Positions 9,359-18,907 of a stretch of DNA of 64,000 nt are shown in pieces; position 1 is the stretch's first letter, and each line of letters begins with the position of its first letter. Source of the stretch: Variovorax paradoxus (lineage in GTDB: Bacteria; Pseudomonadota; Gammaproteobacteria; Burkholderiales; Burkholderiaceae_C); the NCBI RefSeq assembly GCF_030815855.1, contig NZ_JAUSXG010000001.1, positions 4,588,001 through 4,652,000 on the forward strand. Direction: 5' to 3'. The notes beneath the pieces were generated by a model, which saw nothing but the letters and a program-made list of their open reading frames with translations, had not been told where the DNA came from and made no database searches. The position numbers were made by a program, and so were the translations under genes.

Positions 9359-9393
9359 AAAAGCCCTAAGCAGTTGATTTACTTAGGGCTTTT
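9359..9393. terminator. Perfect 12-bp inverted repeat, probable bidirectional terminator
   Basis: AAAAGCCCTAAG at 9359-9370 and CTTAGGGCTTTT at 9382-9393 are perfect inverted repeats around an 11-base loop, with A- and T-runs at the ends. It follows the dehydrogenase operon and marks the left side of the decayed integrative element. Confidence 0.75.
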
Positions 9394-9535
9394 GGACTTA
9401 AGCGGAGAACCGCAAAAGTAAATTTGGTGGCCTGGGGCTCTACCGCAAGACGCCTTGGAAGGCGCGCCAGTCCTAGAATTCTGTCCGGGTGTGAACTTGA
9501 GTTCCTGCATCAGTTACTGCACCCAAAAATCAATC

Positions 9536-10821
9536 ATGCCACGCAATCTAATCGGTTCCGACACCGCCCTTCGATCCATCAAGCCCGGCGATCCGCGCAG
9601 GCGCATTTCCGACGGCGACGGCCTCTACATCCTGCTCTTTGTGAACGGCGGCGCCCACGATGGCGCTTCGACTACAGCATCGCCGGCAAGCGCAAAACGC
9701 TCTCGCTCGGCACCTACCCCACCATCGGCATCGCCCTTGCTCGCGAGCGCGCCGAGGACGCGCGCCGGAAGGTCGCCCAAGGCATCGATCCCAGCGAGGC
9801 CAGAAAGGCCGTCCGCGCGGCGCATGTCCAAGCCCGTGAAGCGGCCGCGCGCGCCGAGGCCGGCCTGCCTGTGCTCGACAGCTTCGAGCACGTCGCCCGC
9901 GAGTGGTACGAGGTGCGCCGCGCTGACTGGGCCGAGAGCTACGGCGTCAAGATCATCGGCCGGCTGGAGAACGACGTGTTCCCCTACATCGGCAAGCGCC
10001 CCATCGCGCAGATCGACCCGCCCGAGCTGCTGACGGTCATCCGCCGCATCGAGTCTCGCGGCGTGGTCGAGACCGCCCACCGCGCGCTGGAGAACTGTGG
10101 CCAGGTCTTCCGCTTCGCCGTCGCCACCGGCCGCGCGACGAGCAATCCGGCCCGCGACCTGAAGGATGCCTTGCGCAAACCGCTCGTGCAGCACTTCCCG
10201 GCCATCACCGACCCCAAGCGCCTGGGCGAGCTGCTGCGCGCGTGCGATGGCTACAAGGGCACGCATGTCGTGCGCACCGCGCTGAAGCTGGCGCCCATGG
10301 TCTTGCTGCGTCCGGGCGAGCTGCGGCATGCGAAGTGGGAAGAGATCGACCTCGATGCTGCGCTGTGGACCGTTCCCGCGGCGCGCATGAAGCGCAAGAA
10401 GGTCGGCAAGCTGCATGGCGCACCGCACCTGGTGCCACTGGCGAAGCAAGCGGTCGAGGCTTTGCGCGACCTGCACCCGCTCACGGGCCGAAGCGCCTAC
10501 GTGTTCACCGGCGAGCGCAGCCACGAACGCCCGATGAGCGACGCGGCGATCAATGCCGCATTGCGCGCAATGGGATTCGGCAAAGACGAAGTGACCGCCC
10601 ACGGGTTCCGCGCGACCGCACGCACCATCCTCGCGGAGCGCCTGGGCGTCGACGAATCGGTGATCGAGGCGCAGCTCGCGCATGCTGTGAAAGACAGCCT
10701 CGGCCGCGCCTACAACCGCACAGAGTTTCGCGTGGAACGTTTCTCGATGATGCAGAAGTGGGCCGATTACCTCGATGAATTGCGCCATGGCGCCGACGTG
10801 GTGACGCTGCGCGCAGCTTGA
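9536..10821 (+). pseudogene. P4-type tyrosine integrase (DUF4102 family), frameshifted
   Basis: A site-specific recombinase of the family used by genomic islands. The N-terminal arm-binding domain begins MPRNLIGSDTALRSIKPGDP and is read in one frame to about 9659; from 9661 (WRFDYSIAGKRKTLSLGTYP) the protein continues in another frame. Loss of one base in what should be a His-Gly-Trp codon run explains the break. The downstream catalytic part is complete: Arg in LRPGELR, HGFRATAR, the second His in LAHAVKD and the tyrosine in YNRTEF. Either a real null mutation or an assembly error. It is followed by a strong terminator. Confidence 0.88.
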
Positions 10822-10904
10822 CGGGAACGGCCGAGAGCGCTTAAAGTTCTCTCGCCTCGTGAGGAGCGAGGTCGGGTTTGGAAGCCCGCTGCAATCCTGC
10901 GACG

Positions 10905-10940
10905 AAAGCCGCAGTCACCGCACATGGTCTGCGGCTTTTT
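10905..10940 (+). terminator. Rho-independent terminator after the integrase
   Basis: AAAGCCGCAG (10905-10914) pairs with CTGCGGCTTT (10929-10938) and is followed by a T-run. It lies 84 bases after the integrase stop. Confidence 0.8.
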
Positions 10941-11091
10941 CGTTCGCGTCCCAGTTTTGGCGGCTCGAATGGGAGGGCGCGAGCCCTGCCGGTTTCCGCA
11001 AGGATTGCCCGGTCTTCCAACCCGTTCGAGCTGCCGCCCTCTTTTGGAAGAGAGGACGGCGGTTGTAGCAAACCGCAATCCTTGGAGGCCC

Positions 11092-11481
11092 ATGGCCGAT
11101 TCTTCTAACGCTGGCGCCGATGCCGGCTGCTCGTTCGCGAGCTATCGCCCCACCGCTCAATTCAAGCCCTTCGAATGGGTTCGAGGGGAAGGGCTGAGCC
11201 CTCCGCAGCAGCGGCTCGCCGAATTTCTCAACGATGCGCGCGACGTGGTGCAAGGCACGCACATGCTCGCCCAACTGCTGTCCTGGGACGAAGACCGACG
11301 CGAAGCCGCCTGTTCCGACGCCAGCCCTGCACCCTTCTTCAACGCCTGCCACCGCGGTGCGCTGGAACGGCTCATGACTGTTTCGCTGGGACTGCTCAGC
11401 GCTCAGATCGAGCGCCAATGCGATGCGCTGGACGGGGTCCGCCGCCCTGAATGCCCGAGACCTCAGGAAAACGGAGCCTGA
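11092..11481 (+). CDS. Hypothetical protein of integrative element
   Basis: 129 residues with a good ribosome site (TTGGAGG, 9 bases before ATG). I do not recognise the family. The middle (EGLSPPQQRLAEFLNDARDVVQG and MLAQLLSWDEDRR) looks helical and soluble, with no signal or membrane segment. It lies between the integrase and the replication-like gene, whose ATG starts five bases after this stop, so the two are likely co-transcribed. It is probably an element-borne accessory or regulatory protein. Confidence 0.6.
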   Translation: MADSSNAGADAGCSFASYRPTAQFKPFEWVRGEGLSPPQQRLAEFLNDARDVVQGTHMLAQLLSWDEDRREAACSDASPAPFFNACHRGALERLMTVSLGLLSAQIERQCDALDGVRRPECPRPQENGA

Positions 11482-11486
11482 CCGCC

Positions 11487-12458
11487 ATGGCCGATATGCA
11501 TTGGTTCCGATGGCACCACGGGCTGGTGACCGATCCGAAGTTGGGCTTGATTGCCAAGAAGGCGGGCAGCTCGATGGCCGAGGTCATCGCGGTATGGGCC
11601 TGCCTGCTCGAGGCGGCCAGCGCTTGCGAGGATCGTGGTCATCCGGGGGCGCTTGACTTCGAGGCCCTCGACTTCGCCCTCGGGGTGCAGGAAGGCACCA
11701 CGCAGCGCATCCACGGGCTCATGCGGGACCGGGCCCTGATCGACAGCGACACAGGGCGCCTTGCCGCTTGGGAAAAGCGGCAGCCCAAACGCGAACGCGA
11801 TGACGACACCGGCGCCGAACGAAAACGCCGCCAGCGTGAACGCGAAGCGGCAGGCGTGACGGTGGCTGCCCCGCCAAGTCACACCGAATCCATCAGTGTC
11901 ACGCCATGTCACGCCACGTCCCGCCAAGTCACGCCCAGAGGAGAGGAGAGGAGAAGAGATAAGAGAACACCCCCCTACCCCCCGCAAGCGGGGGAAGTGG
12001 GGGGCAACCAATCGAAAACTTCCACGAAAGCGGGAACCGTCTGCAAGGCGATCAGGGCCAAGGGGGTGACCGATGTGAGCCCGTCGCATCCGAAGCTGCG
12101 CGCGCTGATCGACAAAGGCATCGGCGTGGAGACCTTCGAGCAGGCCGCCGAGATTTGCACCAGGGCGCACCCCGCCAAGGGCATGGGATACCTGCTTGGC
12201 ATTGTGGAGCGCCAGTTGCGGGAGGCGGTGGACATCGGCGAGCGACCGGGGATGCCGCAGGCCGCCTGGGACCAAAGCCGGGCCAGCATCGAGGCGAAAG
12301 CCGAGGAGCTTGGCCTCGGGCGGTGGCGGGAGTTCGACCTTGGCGCCGATCGCGAGCACTGGCCGGCGTATTTCCGGCGCGTCAAGGATGCGGTCGAACG
12401 CGAAGCGAGAGGGCCTGAAGGCCGTTGCGCGGCCGATCTGGAGATGGTGTCCACGTGA
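11487..12458 (+). CDS. Phage/island replication-like protein with N-terminal helix-turn-helix
   Basis: 323 residues. The N-terminal 95 residues (MADMHWFRWHHGLVTDPKLG onward) resemble the winged-helix start of phage/island replication or primosome-loading proteins; a basic, low-complexity linker follows (about residues 110-190), then a conserved C-terminal block (ETFEQAAEICTRAHPAKGMG and YLLGIVERQLREAVD). The assignment to replication is by weak resemblance and location in an integrative element. A second, deleted copy begins at 12803. Repeated short SHTESISVT/CHATSRQVT text suggests the linker is repeat-derived. Confidence 0.6.
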   Translation: MADMHWFRWHHGLVTDPKLGLIAKKAGSSMAEVIAVWACLLEAASACEDRGHPGALDFEALDFALGVQEGTTQRIHGLMRDRALIDSDTGRLAAWEKRQPKRERDDDTGAERKRRQREREAAGVTVAAPPSHTESISVTPCHATSRQVTPRGEERRRDKRTPPYPPQAGEVGGNQSKTSTKAGTVCKAIRAKGVTDVSPSHPKLRALIDKGIGVETFEQAAEICTRAHPAKGMGYLLGIVERQLREAVDIGERPGMPQAAWDQSRASIEAKAEELGLGRWREFDLGADREHWPAYFRRVKDAVEREARGPEGRCAADLEMVST

Positions 12459-12505
12459 CATCGCGTGCCTTACGGATGTCAGCTTTGTCGCGCGATCCTC
12501 GCTCC

Positions 12506-12796
12506 ATGTTCAATTCCGAATCTGTCCGTATGGAAGCCCCACCCGTCCTCAAAGCAGCGCCAGGCGATCGCTTCCTCCGCATCCAGGAGGTCGAGCGCCG
12601 CGTGTGTCTGAAGAAGAGCGCGATCTATGCGCGCATGTCCGCCGGCGCGTTCCCGCGCAGCATCTCCTTGGGCCGGCGATGCACCGTGTGGCTGAAGTCG
12701 TCCATCGACGCCTGGATCGTCGAGCAGGTCGACTCGGCGAACGGCGCGAGTGTGCGGTCCCCCAAGCTCCACGAGACGCGAGCATCGGAGGTCTGA
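12506..12796 (+). CDS. AlpA-family (excisionase-like) transcriptional regulator
   Basis: 96 residues with the AlpA/MerR-like helix-turn-helix: GDRFLRIQEVERRVCLKKSA, YARMSAGAFPRSISLGRRC and the final VWLKSSIDAWI. Such proteins activate integrase or act as excision factors in P4-like islands. It sits 48 bases after the replication-like gene and 6 bases before its deleted copy. The start could also be the ATG at 12530. Its usual partner, the integrase, is frameshifted here. Confidence 0.85.
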   Translation: MFNSESVRMEAPPVLKAAPGDRFLRIQEVERRVCLKKSAIYARMSAGAFPRSISLGRRCTVWLKSSIDAWIVEQVDSANGASVRSPKLHETRASEV

Positions 12797-12802
12797 CGCG
12801 TC

Positions 12803-13268
12803 ATGGCGGATATGCATTGGTTCAGATGGCATCACGGAACCGTGACCGACCCGAAGCTCGGGTTGATCGCCAAGAAGGCCGGCGTGTCCATGGCGGAGGT
12901 GATCGCCATCTGGGCCTATCTGCTCGAGGCGGCGAGCAAGGCCGAGGACCGACAAGGGTGTCGACGTGGAGGTCTTCGAACAGGCTGCGGAGGTGTGCGC
13001 CAAGGCGAGTCCACCGAAGGGGATGGCATACCTGCTCAACATCGTGACGCGCCTGGTGCGGGAGGCGGAGGAGATCGGCGAGAGCCCGGGTCTGCCTGCC
13101 GCCGCGTGGGATCAGACACGCAGCGGCATCGACGCGAAGGCGCATGCCCTCGGCCTCAGTGCATGGGACGAAGCGGCCTTCTCGGTGGGGCAAGGCGAGA
13201 ACTACGTCGCGTTCACCGCACGGGTCAGGCGTGCCGCCGAGAAAGCTGGCGAGACCGTATGCGCGTGA
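12803..13268 (+). pseudogene. Second copy of the replication-like gene with an internal deletion
   Basis: The first 47 codons repeat the start of the gene at 11487 almost word for word (MADMHWFRWHHGTVTDPKLG). The sequence then jumps at about 12947-12953 into the part matching the conserved C-terminal block (VEVFEQAAEVCAKASPPKGM), in another frame. Relative to the first copy about 476 bases are missing, and the two endpoints in the intact copy both read GATCG (11631-11635 and 12107-12111). So this is a duplicated gene broken by a short-homology deletion. The C-terminal piece alone could still be read from 12966. Confidence 0.75.
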
Positions 13269-13598
13269 GGGCGGGCTTCAATGCCGGTGGCCTCGCAACG
13301 GCACGGGTCCTTCCGCAGAGGTGGTCGTTACGGGTAATTCGAACCGCGATCTCGGACTGTTCACTGATGCCACTAGGGGGGTTAAGTGAAGGTCGATAGC
13401 ACGGTAACTAGACCAAATCCGCTAGAACGAAAACTGGATACTTATGGCGGGCATCATTGCTTGGTTGGCCTGGGTGTGTACTTAAATGACGTGATTGCCA
13501 CCGAAAATTGACCGGCTAACGCACTCGGGTCAGAGATCGGTGGAAACCAACAGAATCAAGCCATCAAGGCGTGTTGACCTCATCTCGTTCTCGCAGCG
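13269..13598. other. 330-base gap between integrative element and RHS locus
   Basis: I see no gene. The composition is more AT-rich than its surroundings. No repeat of the element's left end was found here, so the right attachment site remains undefined. Confidence 0.5.
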
Positions 13599-14177
13599 TC
13601 ACGAACTACGATCTTCCTGCTCAAGAAGGTTTCGATACTTCGCTTCCAAGTCGGGAGGGCAGAATCCGATCGGAAGGTCGATCAATATGTGGGCATCCAA
13701 GCCGCTATCTTCTTCTCGACAGTTTTCCGCATCCTCGATCAGCTCTCGAAGAGAACTTTCAAACAGTGCAGGATCGTTGGTTTGACGCGCAACTGCTGCT
13801 TGGCAGGTGAGCGAGTAGCGAATTAACGTGCCGGTGTGACGCGAGATTTCCAAGCCCTTGGCTACCGCTTGTTTCGCTTCATCGGCACGATCTCTTTTCA
13901 TGCCCAACGAGTGGGCCAACCCGAGCCACATAACTGCAGCTTCTGGGTGATTGGCCACTCGCTCTCGTTGAACAAGTAAATGTTCGTCGTACAAATCTGC
14001 TCGCAAATATTCACCGGAAAGCTCCCCTAGCAAACTATCGCGATCTAGCGGGTCTTTTTCGGCCTCAATAAGCCCTCTCAAAAAGGGAATACTGCCGGGC
14101 ACTAGCCTGCCATCCACATCCGTGAACGGCTCACGTTGAGCTCGAATTTGGGCTCGCAATTCTTTCGTGACTGTCAT
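13599..14177 (-). CDS. Probable immunity protein for the RHS toxin
   Basis: 192 residues, soluble and acidic, with helical repeats like tetratricopeptides (VANHPEAAVMWLGLAHSLG). Its ATG overlaps the RHS stop codon (ATGA) and the AAGGAGG ribosome site lies inside the RHS tail, so it is tightly coupled to the RHS gene. In polymorphic toxin loci the gene directly after the toxin is normally the cognate immunity gene. I do not recognise a named immunity family. The start at 14177 is preferred over MARRKK at 14198 because of the ribosome site. Confidence 0.7.
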   Translation of the reverse strand: MTVTKELRAQIRAQREPFTDVDGRLVPGSIPFLRGLIEAEKDPLDRDSLLGELSGEYLRADLYDEHLLVQRERVANHPEAAVMWLGLAHSLGMKRDRADEAKQAVAKGLEISRHTGTLIRYSLTCQAAVARQTNDPALFESSLRELIEDAENCREEDSGLDAHILIDLPIGFCPPDLEAKYRNLLEQEDRSS

Positions 14178-17100
14178 CGGTTTTTTCCTCCTTGCCATCC
14201 ATTTCCATTGAACGCTCCGGGATCAGGTTCACCACGGTAGCATGCATCACGCCTGCGCTCAGCATTCCGAAGACAAGCGTTCCAGGCCGACGAAAACCCT
14301 GAACCACGAAGTCCTGACGCGAATTTGTCGTGGCAGTCATCGAGGTCGTTCTCGTATTCCTTGTCACACACCGCCTTGTCCTCTTCGTCTACCTTGCTTG
14401 TACACCAGTCTATGAATCGATTGAGTCCACGCGTCAATCGACGCGCCAGTTCGCGTTGCGCGTCTCCAGTCGGATTGGGAATCGAGTATGGCCCGCTTGG
14501 GCGACCCCACTCCTCTGCCTGCAAACCCAGTGGATCGATGTATCCCAGCGGATTTCCACCAACATACCCGAACCGGTTCCACCCACCCTCGAGCCCGATC
14601 GGATCCGGCTGGCTATATCGCCCGGTCCTCGCGTCGTAGCTCCTGAAGTAGTTGTAGAACAGCCCGCTCTCCTCATCCGCATACTGCCCCGGATACCTCA
14701 GGTTGAACTTCACCTCGGAGATGCTGGTGGTGCCCGGGTTGGGTGTGGTGTCCAGGTTCGCGAACCGGTTCTTCGCAATGGTCGGCTTGTCCTCCCCGAA
14801 CGCGCTGTAGCTCCACTGCCAGGCGGGTTGGCCGTCCGCATTGCTGAGCTTGCGCGGCGTGTTCAGATGGTCGCTGTGCACCGCATAGGTCGCGCCATTG
14901 ATCACCGCCGCGATCGGCATCGGCCCGTTGGCCGTCGGCAGGTAGATGTAGCTGGCCTGGCCCGCACTGTTGGCCCCGCCGCTTCCAGCCTCGAAGATCA
15001 AGCTGCCGTTCTCGTCGTAGACATAGGCGTACCCCAGCTGCTCGGCCTGGTTGGCTGTCGGGTTCCACAGCTTCGTGAAGAACGCGATCAGGCTCTGCAT
15101 GAAGCCCGGGTCCGCCTCATCGCCCTGGCCGGGCGGGTACAGCGGCTCGGTCTTGAACACGCGCTGACCCAGCGCGTTGTGCGCGTAGCGCGTGGTCGGG
15201 CTCACGTCGGTGGCGCCGGTGGTGGCCGCCGCCAGGCGCCCCTCGGCGTCGTAGGTGTAGCTGCGAAGCCCATCGCTCACGAGGTCGCCGTTGGCGTTGT
15301 AGCCGTAGGTGACGCTGGTGCTGCTGGCACCGTTGATGCTCTGGGTGAAGCCGGTGAGCTGGTTGCTGGTGGCGCCCACGGCGTACGTGCGGCTGGTGCT
15401 CTGGGTGCCGAGCACCCGCGTGCTGCTCGATCGGTTGCCGTTGGCGTCGTAGCCGAAGCCGGCGGTGCTGCCGGTGGCGTTGAAGCCGGTGATGCGGCCC
15501 ACGGTGTTGTAGCCCACGGTCCAGGTGATGTCGCTCGCGCCGATGGTGCTGTGGCTGGGATCGGTGTCGGCGGGCCGGTAGAGGTTCTGCGTCAGGCTGG
15601 TGATACGCCCGGCCGCGTCGTAGACGTAGCTGCTGAACTCGGTGGCGGTCATCCGCCCGGCGGGGTCGTAGCTGCGGCTGGCGGCCAAGCTCGGGCTCGC
15701 GAAGGCCCAGGTCCAGGCGGTGGGCTGGCCGAGCGGGTTCCAGGCGATGCCGGTGACCAGCGGGGTGCCGTTCAGGCTCAGGCCCGTGAGGCGGCCGGTG
15801 GCGTCATAGCTGTGCGTGAGCAGGCCGCCATTGTTGGGGTAGCCGATGCTCGCCAAGGTGCCGTTCGCGTTGTAGCTGTAGCTGACCTGCTGCACGCTGC
15901 CGTTGGCGAGGGTCTGCTTCTTCAGGGTGACGCGGCCTAAGCCGTCTCGCGTGTACTCGGTGGTGCCGCTGCGGTCAACGATCTCCGAGAGGTAGCCCCT
16001 GCTGTTCGCGCTCAGGTCGTAGCGCAGGGTGGTGGTCTTGCCGTCGGCGAAGACCAGGCCGGTGGGACGGCCCAGGGCATCCCGGGTGATGGTGGTGGCC
16101 TGGCCGAGGGCGTCGGTGATCTGGCTGGGCAGGCCCAGGGCGTCGTACTGGGTGCTGGCGCCGCCGGTGTCGGCGCTGCTCTCCGCCGTCGGGTTGCCTT
16201 GGGCGTCGCGCGCGTAGGTGGTGGCCACGCCCTTGAAGTCCTTGGCTTCGGTGACGGCATCGAGGGCGTTGTACTTGAAGGACGCGGTCCTTCCTTCGGC
16301 ATTGGTGAGATCCTTCAGACGACGCAATCTGTCTAAGCCGTACTGCGTGTATTGGTTCAACGCATTTTTTGCTCGACTCAAATCACCGTTGCCGTCGTAC
16401 TCAAAAGATTCAGTCTGGTTCGTGCCCTCGGTCTTGCTCGACAGTCGGTTGATGCTATTGATCGCGCGAACCACGCTCCAGGCGACATTGCCGGCGCTGT
16501 CCTTGATCTGCTCGGCGGTGCGGTTGCCCATGCCGTCCAGGGTGTAGATACCGGAATCGCCGCGGTTGTTGCTCCAGCCGCTGAGGCGGTGGGCGGCGTC
16601 GTAGCTGTAGGTGAAGACCAGGCCGGTGGGCAGGGACACCGTCTCGACCGTACCGTAGGGCTTGTAGGTCAACGCGGTGGTCTGGCCGGCGACGGTCTGG
16701 GTCAGCAGGCGGTCGCGGGCATCGTAGGTGTAGGTAGTGGCCAGGCCGTTGGGGGCCGCCGCGTTCACGACGCGGTTGGCGTTGTCGTAGGTGTAGCCGG
16801 TGACGTGGCCCAGGGCGTTGGTCGAGGTCAGAACATTGCCGCGAGGGTCGTAGGTATAGCTGGTGGCGGCGCCGTTGGGCTCGGTGGCGATGGCCACGAG
16901 TTGCTGGGCGTTGTAGGTCCATTGCCAGAGCTGGGCCTGGTTGGTCACCGTGTCGGTGACGGTCTTCGTCAGGACATTGCCGAGAGCGTCGTAGGTGTAC
17001 GCGGTGGTGCGGCCGGACTCGGTCACGAGGGCAGGCAGCGAGAAGGTCGGGTGCCACTGGGTGGTGACGGTCTGGGCTTCGGCGGTGCCGGAGGCGCGTG

Positions 17101-18505
17101 TGACGGAGGTGGGCAGGCGCCGGGTGACGTCCCAGGTCGTGGTGGTGACCACTCCTTTGAAGTCGGTCTGTGAAGTCACGAGGCCGTTGGCATCTTGCGT
17201 CCGGCTTTGAGCATCAGCAGCGCCGGTGGCCGAAGGCAATGAACCATTGCTCACGACCGGGTTGCGTTCCCGGATGGTGTACCAATAAGTTCGGCCGGTG
17301 CCAAGCGGATCCGTTACGGTCGAACCAGGGTTGCCGTTCGCCGGATAAGCGACTTGATAGCGCTCGACACCACCGGCCAGCTCGCTACCTACCGAGCGAC
17401 CTTTCGCATCGTATGCGAACGTTCCCCAGCGAGCACCGGTTTCGCTGTTGATGCCCGTCAGCGCTTGCGGGAACGCCGCGTTCTCGTAGAGGAAGGTACG
17501 CGCTGTGTTGTCAGGATACGCCACAGAAGACAGGCGGCCCAGCGCGTCGTAGGCATAGCTGACGACCCGAGCGTTTGGAGTCGTGATTGAAGCCAGCTGA
17601 CCCGCCGAGTTGTAAGCGAGACTGATGCTACGACCAAAGCTGTTGGCGACCGTGGCAAGCCGACCGGCGCCATCATAGGCATAGGCTGTAATCCAACCGT
17701 TGCGGGCCACATGGCCTACGAGCTTGCCTTCTGCGCTGAAGCCCAAAGTGACATCGTCATTCGCGCTGCGGTACACCCACGCGCCCGAGGCAATCTGCGC
17801 CAGGGCATCTGCGCTGCCGGTCGCTGCCCAGTTGGATGAGCCCGTGGGTTTGCTGAACAGCTGAACGTGGCCCTCCGGCGACACGATAGCTACGTCGGTT
17901 GGATTTTCACTCGGGGTCGCCACCAACCGAAAGGCGTGACTATGCGTCCAGCTTTGACCCAGGCCAGCATTGGTGCGGTTTGGGTCGAAACCCCAGTTAC
18001 TGCGGTAGATGCGCGAAAAGCTGAGCGGCGATGGTCCGGAATCAGTCCAGTCGTTCTCGTTGCGATACTTTTCCGCAGTGACCAGATCGATGGGATTGGA
18101 CGTGGTCAGACCATCTTCTCTGGAGCACTTCGGGTACGCCCCAAGCGCTGCTTCCGTTTTCGCACTCTGTTCACAAGTCGAGCAGGGTTTGGGGTTAATG
18201 CCTGGGAATAGATCCCAGCGTTCAATTGCAACTGCTCCGTTCCTGATGATGATGAGGGTGTACCAGTTGTAGTAGCCCACATAGAAGCCCGACGAGAGCG
18301 TACAAGTCGCCGAATCCCAATTTTGATTCGGCGCATTTGCGGTCCCAAAGCAAGCTGCCTCTGCCTCAGCCTGAGTCGGGTAGCTCCAAGTGGCATCCGG
18401 GTGGGCTGCGAACGATGAGCTGAGCGCGCCTGCAAGTAGCAGCAGCACGCAAGCGAACACAAGCCCCTTGAAGCTCTTCAGCTTCAGCAATCCAATTTGT
18501 GGCAC
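14174..18505 (-). CDS. RHS repeat protein with Sec signal peptide and C-terminal variable domain
   Basis: 1443 residues. The GTG at 18505 has GGGAGGAG upstream and gives a classical signal peptide (FKGLVFACVLLLLAGALSS, cleavage near SFA-AHP). A DUF6531 start domain follows (NPIDLVTAEKYRNENDW, SFSRIYRS), then dozens of YD repeats of the type YTYDALGN/FGYDANGN, then the RHS core ending in FRSYDARTGRYSQPDPIGLEGG and YIDPLGL. The last ~115 residues are the variable tip and hold five cysteines (WCTS, VCDK, DCHD, ACLR, ACYR). A shell that encloses a toxic tip is the known RHS plan; no PAAR domain is present, so export is probably by Sec rather than by docking on VgrG. The activity of the tip is unknown. 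Confidence 0.88.
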   Translation of the reverse strand: MPQIGLLKLKSFKGLVFACVLLLLAGALSSSFAAHPDATWSYPTQAEAEAACFGTANAPNQNWDSATCTLSSGFYVGYYNWYTLIIIRNGAVAIERWDLFPGINPKPCSTCEQSAKTEAALGAYPKCSREDGLTTSNPIDLVTAEKYRNENDWTDSGPSPLSFSRIYRSNWGFDPNRTNAGLGQSWTHSHAFRLVATPSENPTDVAIVSPEGHVQLFSKPTGSSNWAATGSADALAQIASGAWVYRSANDDVTLGFSAEGKLVGHVARNGWITAYAYDGAGRLATVANSFGRSISLAYNSAGQLASITTPNARVVSYAYDALGRLSSVAYPDNTARTFLYENAAFPQALTGINSETGARWGTFAYDAKGRSVGSELAGGVERYQVAYPANGNPGSTVTDPLGTGRTYWYTIRERNPVVSNGSLPSATGAADAQSRTQDANGLVTSQTDFKGVVTTTTWDVTRRLPTSVTRASGTAEAQTVTTQWHPTFSLPALVTESGRTTAYTYDALGNVLTKTVTDTVTNQAQLWQWTYNAQQLVAIATEPNGAATSYTYDPRGNVLTSTNALGHVTGYTYDNANRVVNAAAPNGLATTYTYDARDRLLTQTVAGQTTALTYKPYGTVETVSLPTGLVFTYSYDAAHRLSGWSNNRGDSGIYTLDGMGNRTAEQIKDSAGNVAWSVVRAINSINRLSSKTEGTNQTESFEYDGNGDLSRAKNALNQYTQYGLDRLRRLKDLTNAEGRTASFKYNALDAVTEAKDFKGVATTYARDAQGNPTAESSADTGGASTQYDALGLPSQITDALGQATTITRDALGRPTGLVFADGKTTTLRYDLSANSRGYLSEIVDRSGTTEYTRDGLGRVTLKKQTLANGSVQQVSYSYNANGTLASIGYPNNGGLLTHSYDATGRLTGLSLNGTPLVTGIAWNPLGQPTAWTWAFASPSLAASRSYDPAGRMTATEFSSYVYDAAGRITSLTQNLYRPADTDPSHSTIGASDITWTVGYNTVGRITGFNATGSTAGFGYDANGNRSSSTRVLGTQSTSRTYAVGATSNQLTGFTQSINGASSTSVTYGYNANGDLVSDGLRSYTYDAEGRLAAATTGATDVSPTTRYAHNALGQRVFKTEPLYPPGQGDEADPGFMQSLIAFFTKLWNPTANQAEQLGYAYVYDENGSLIFEAGSGGANSAGQASYIYLPTANGPMPIAAVINGATYAVHSDHLNTPRKLSNADGQPAWQWSYSAFGEDKPTIAKNRFANLDTTPNPGTTSISEVKFNLRYPGQYADEESGLFYNYFRSYDARTGRYSQPDPIGLEGGWNRFGYVGGNPLGYIDPLGLQAEEWGRPSGPYSIPNPTGDAQRELARRLTRGLNRFIDWCTSKVDEEDKAVCDKEYENDLDDCHDKFASGLRGSGFSSAWNACLRNAERRRDACYRGEPDPGAFNGNGWQGGKNR

Positions 18506-18857
18506 GAAACTCCTCCCGCCCGTTTTCTGGTGTAAGTCAGGTAAGGGCTCTTGATCCCGTTTTGATCCAAGGCCTGCACATTCTTGAACAGCCGCCCGCT
18601 CCTCCGGGCCATGCGCACCTACCCTCAATGCGCTCTGTACAACTTGTTTCAGACTAGCCGAAAGGCTACAGACGAACAACGACAAATCGAGCGCGTGGGG
18701 AACACCTTCGACGGGATGAAAATAAAAGTACGCAATCCGCGGAGATCGCTGTTGCCAGGGGACGACTTTTGAACGGCGCGCATCACCCGAGGCAGGTATC
18801 TCGACTCAGCTGTGCAGCGATTGCCGACATCTGCAGAGCACGTACGAATGGGTACTA

Positions 18858-18880
18858 TCGGCCAAGACCAGACATTCCGC
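18858..18880 (+). repeat. Dispersed GGCCA..CGGTC repeat, copy A
   Basis: GGCCAAGACCAGACATTCCG, 28 bases before the chosen start of the next small gene. One of a family of short repeats that precede small orphan genes in this window. Confidence 0.55.
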
Positions 18881-18907
18881 AACGTCGTCCAGTTCATCCT
18901 CGAATCC

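Noticed and set aside
9425..9440. GGTGGCCTGGGGC resembling the 3' end of a minus-strand tRNA (possible attachment core)
   Set aside because: No tRNA body is present and no second copy was found at the far end of the element.
14330..15940. Long plus-strand ORF opposite the RHS gene
   Set aside because: Shadow of the RHS repeats; its own repeats mirror the YD repeats.
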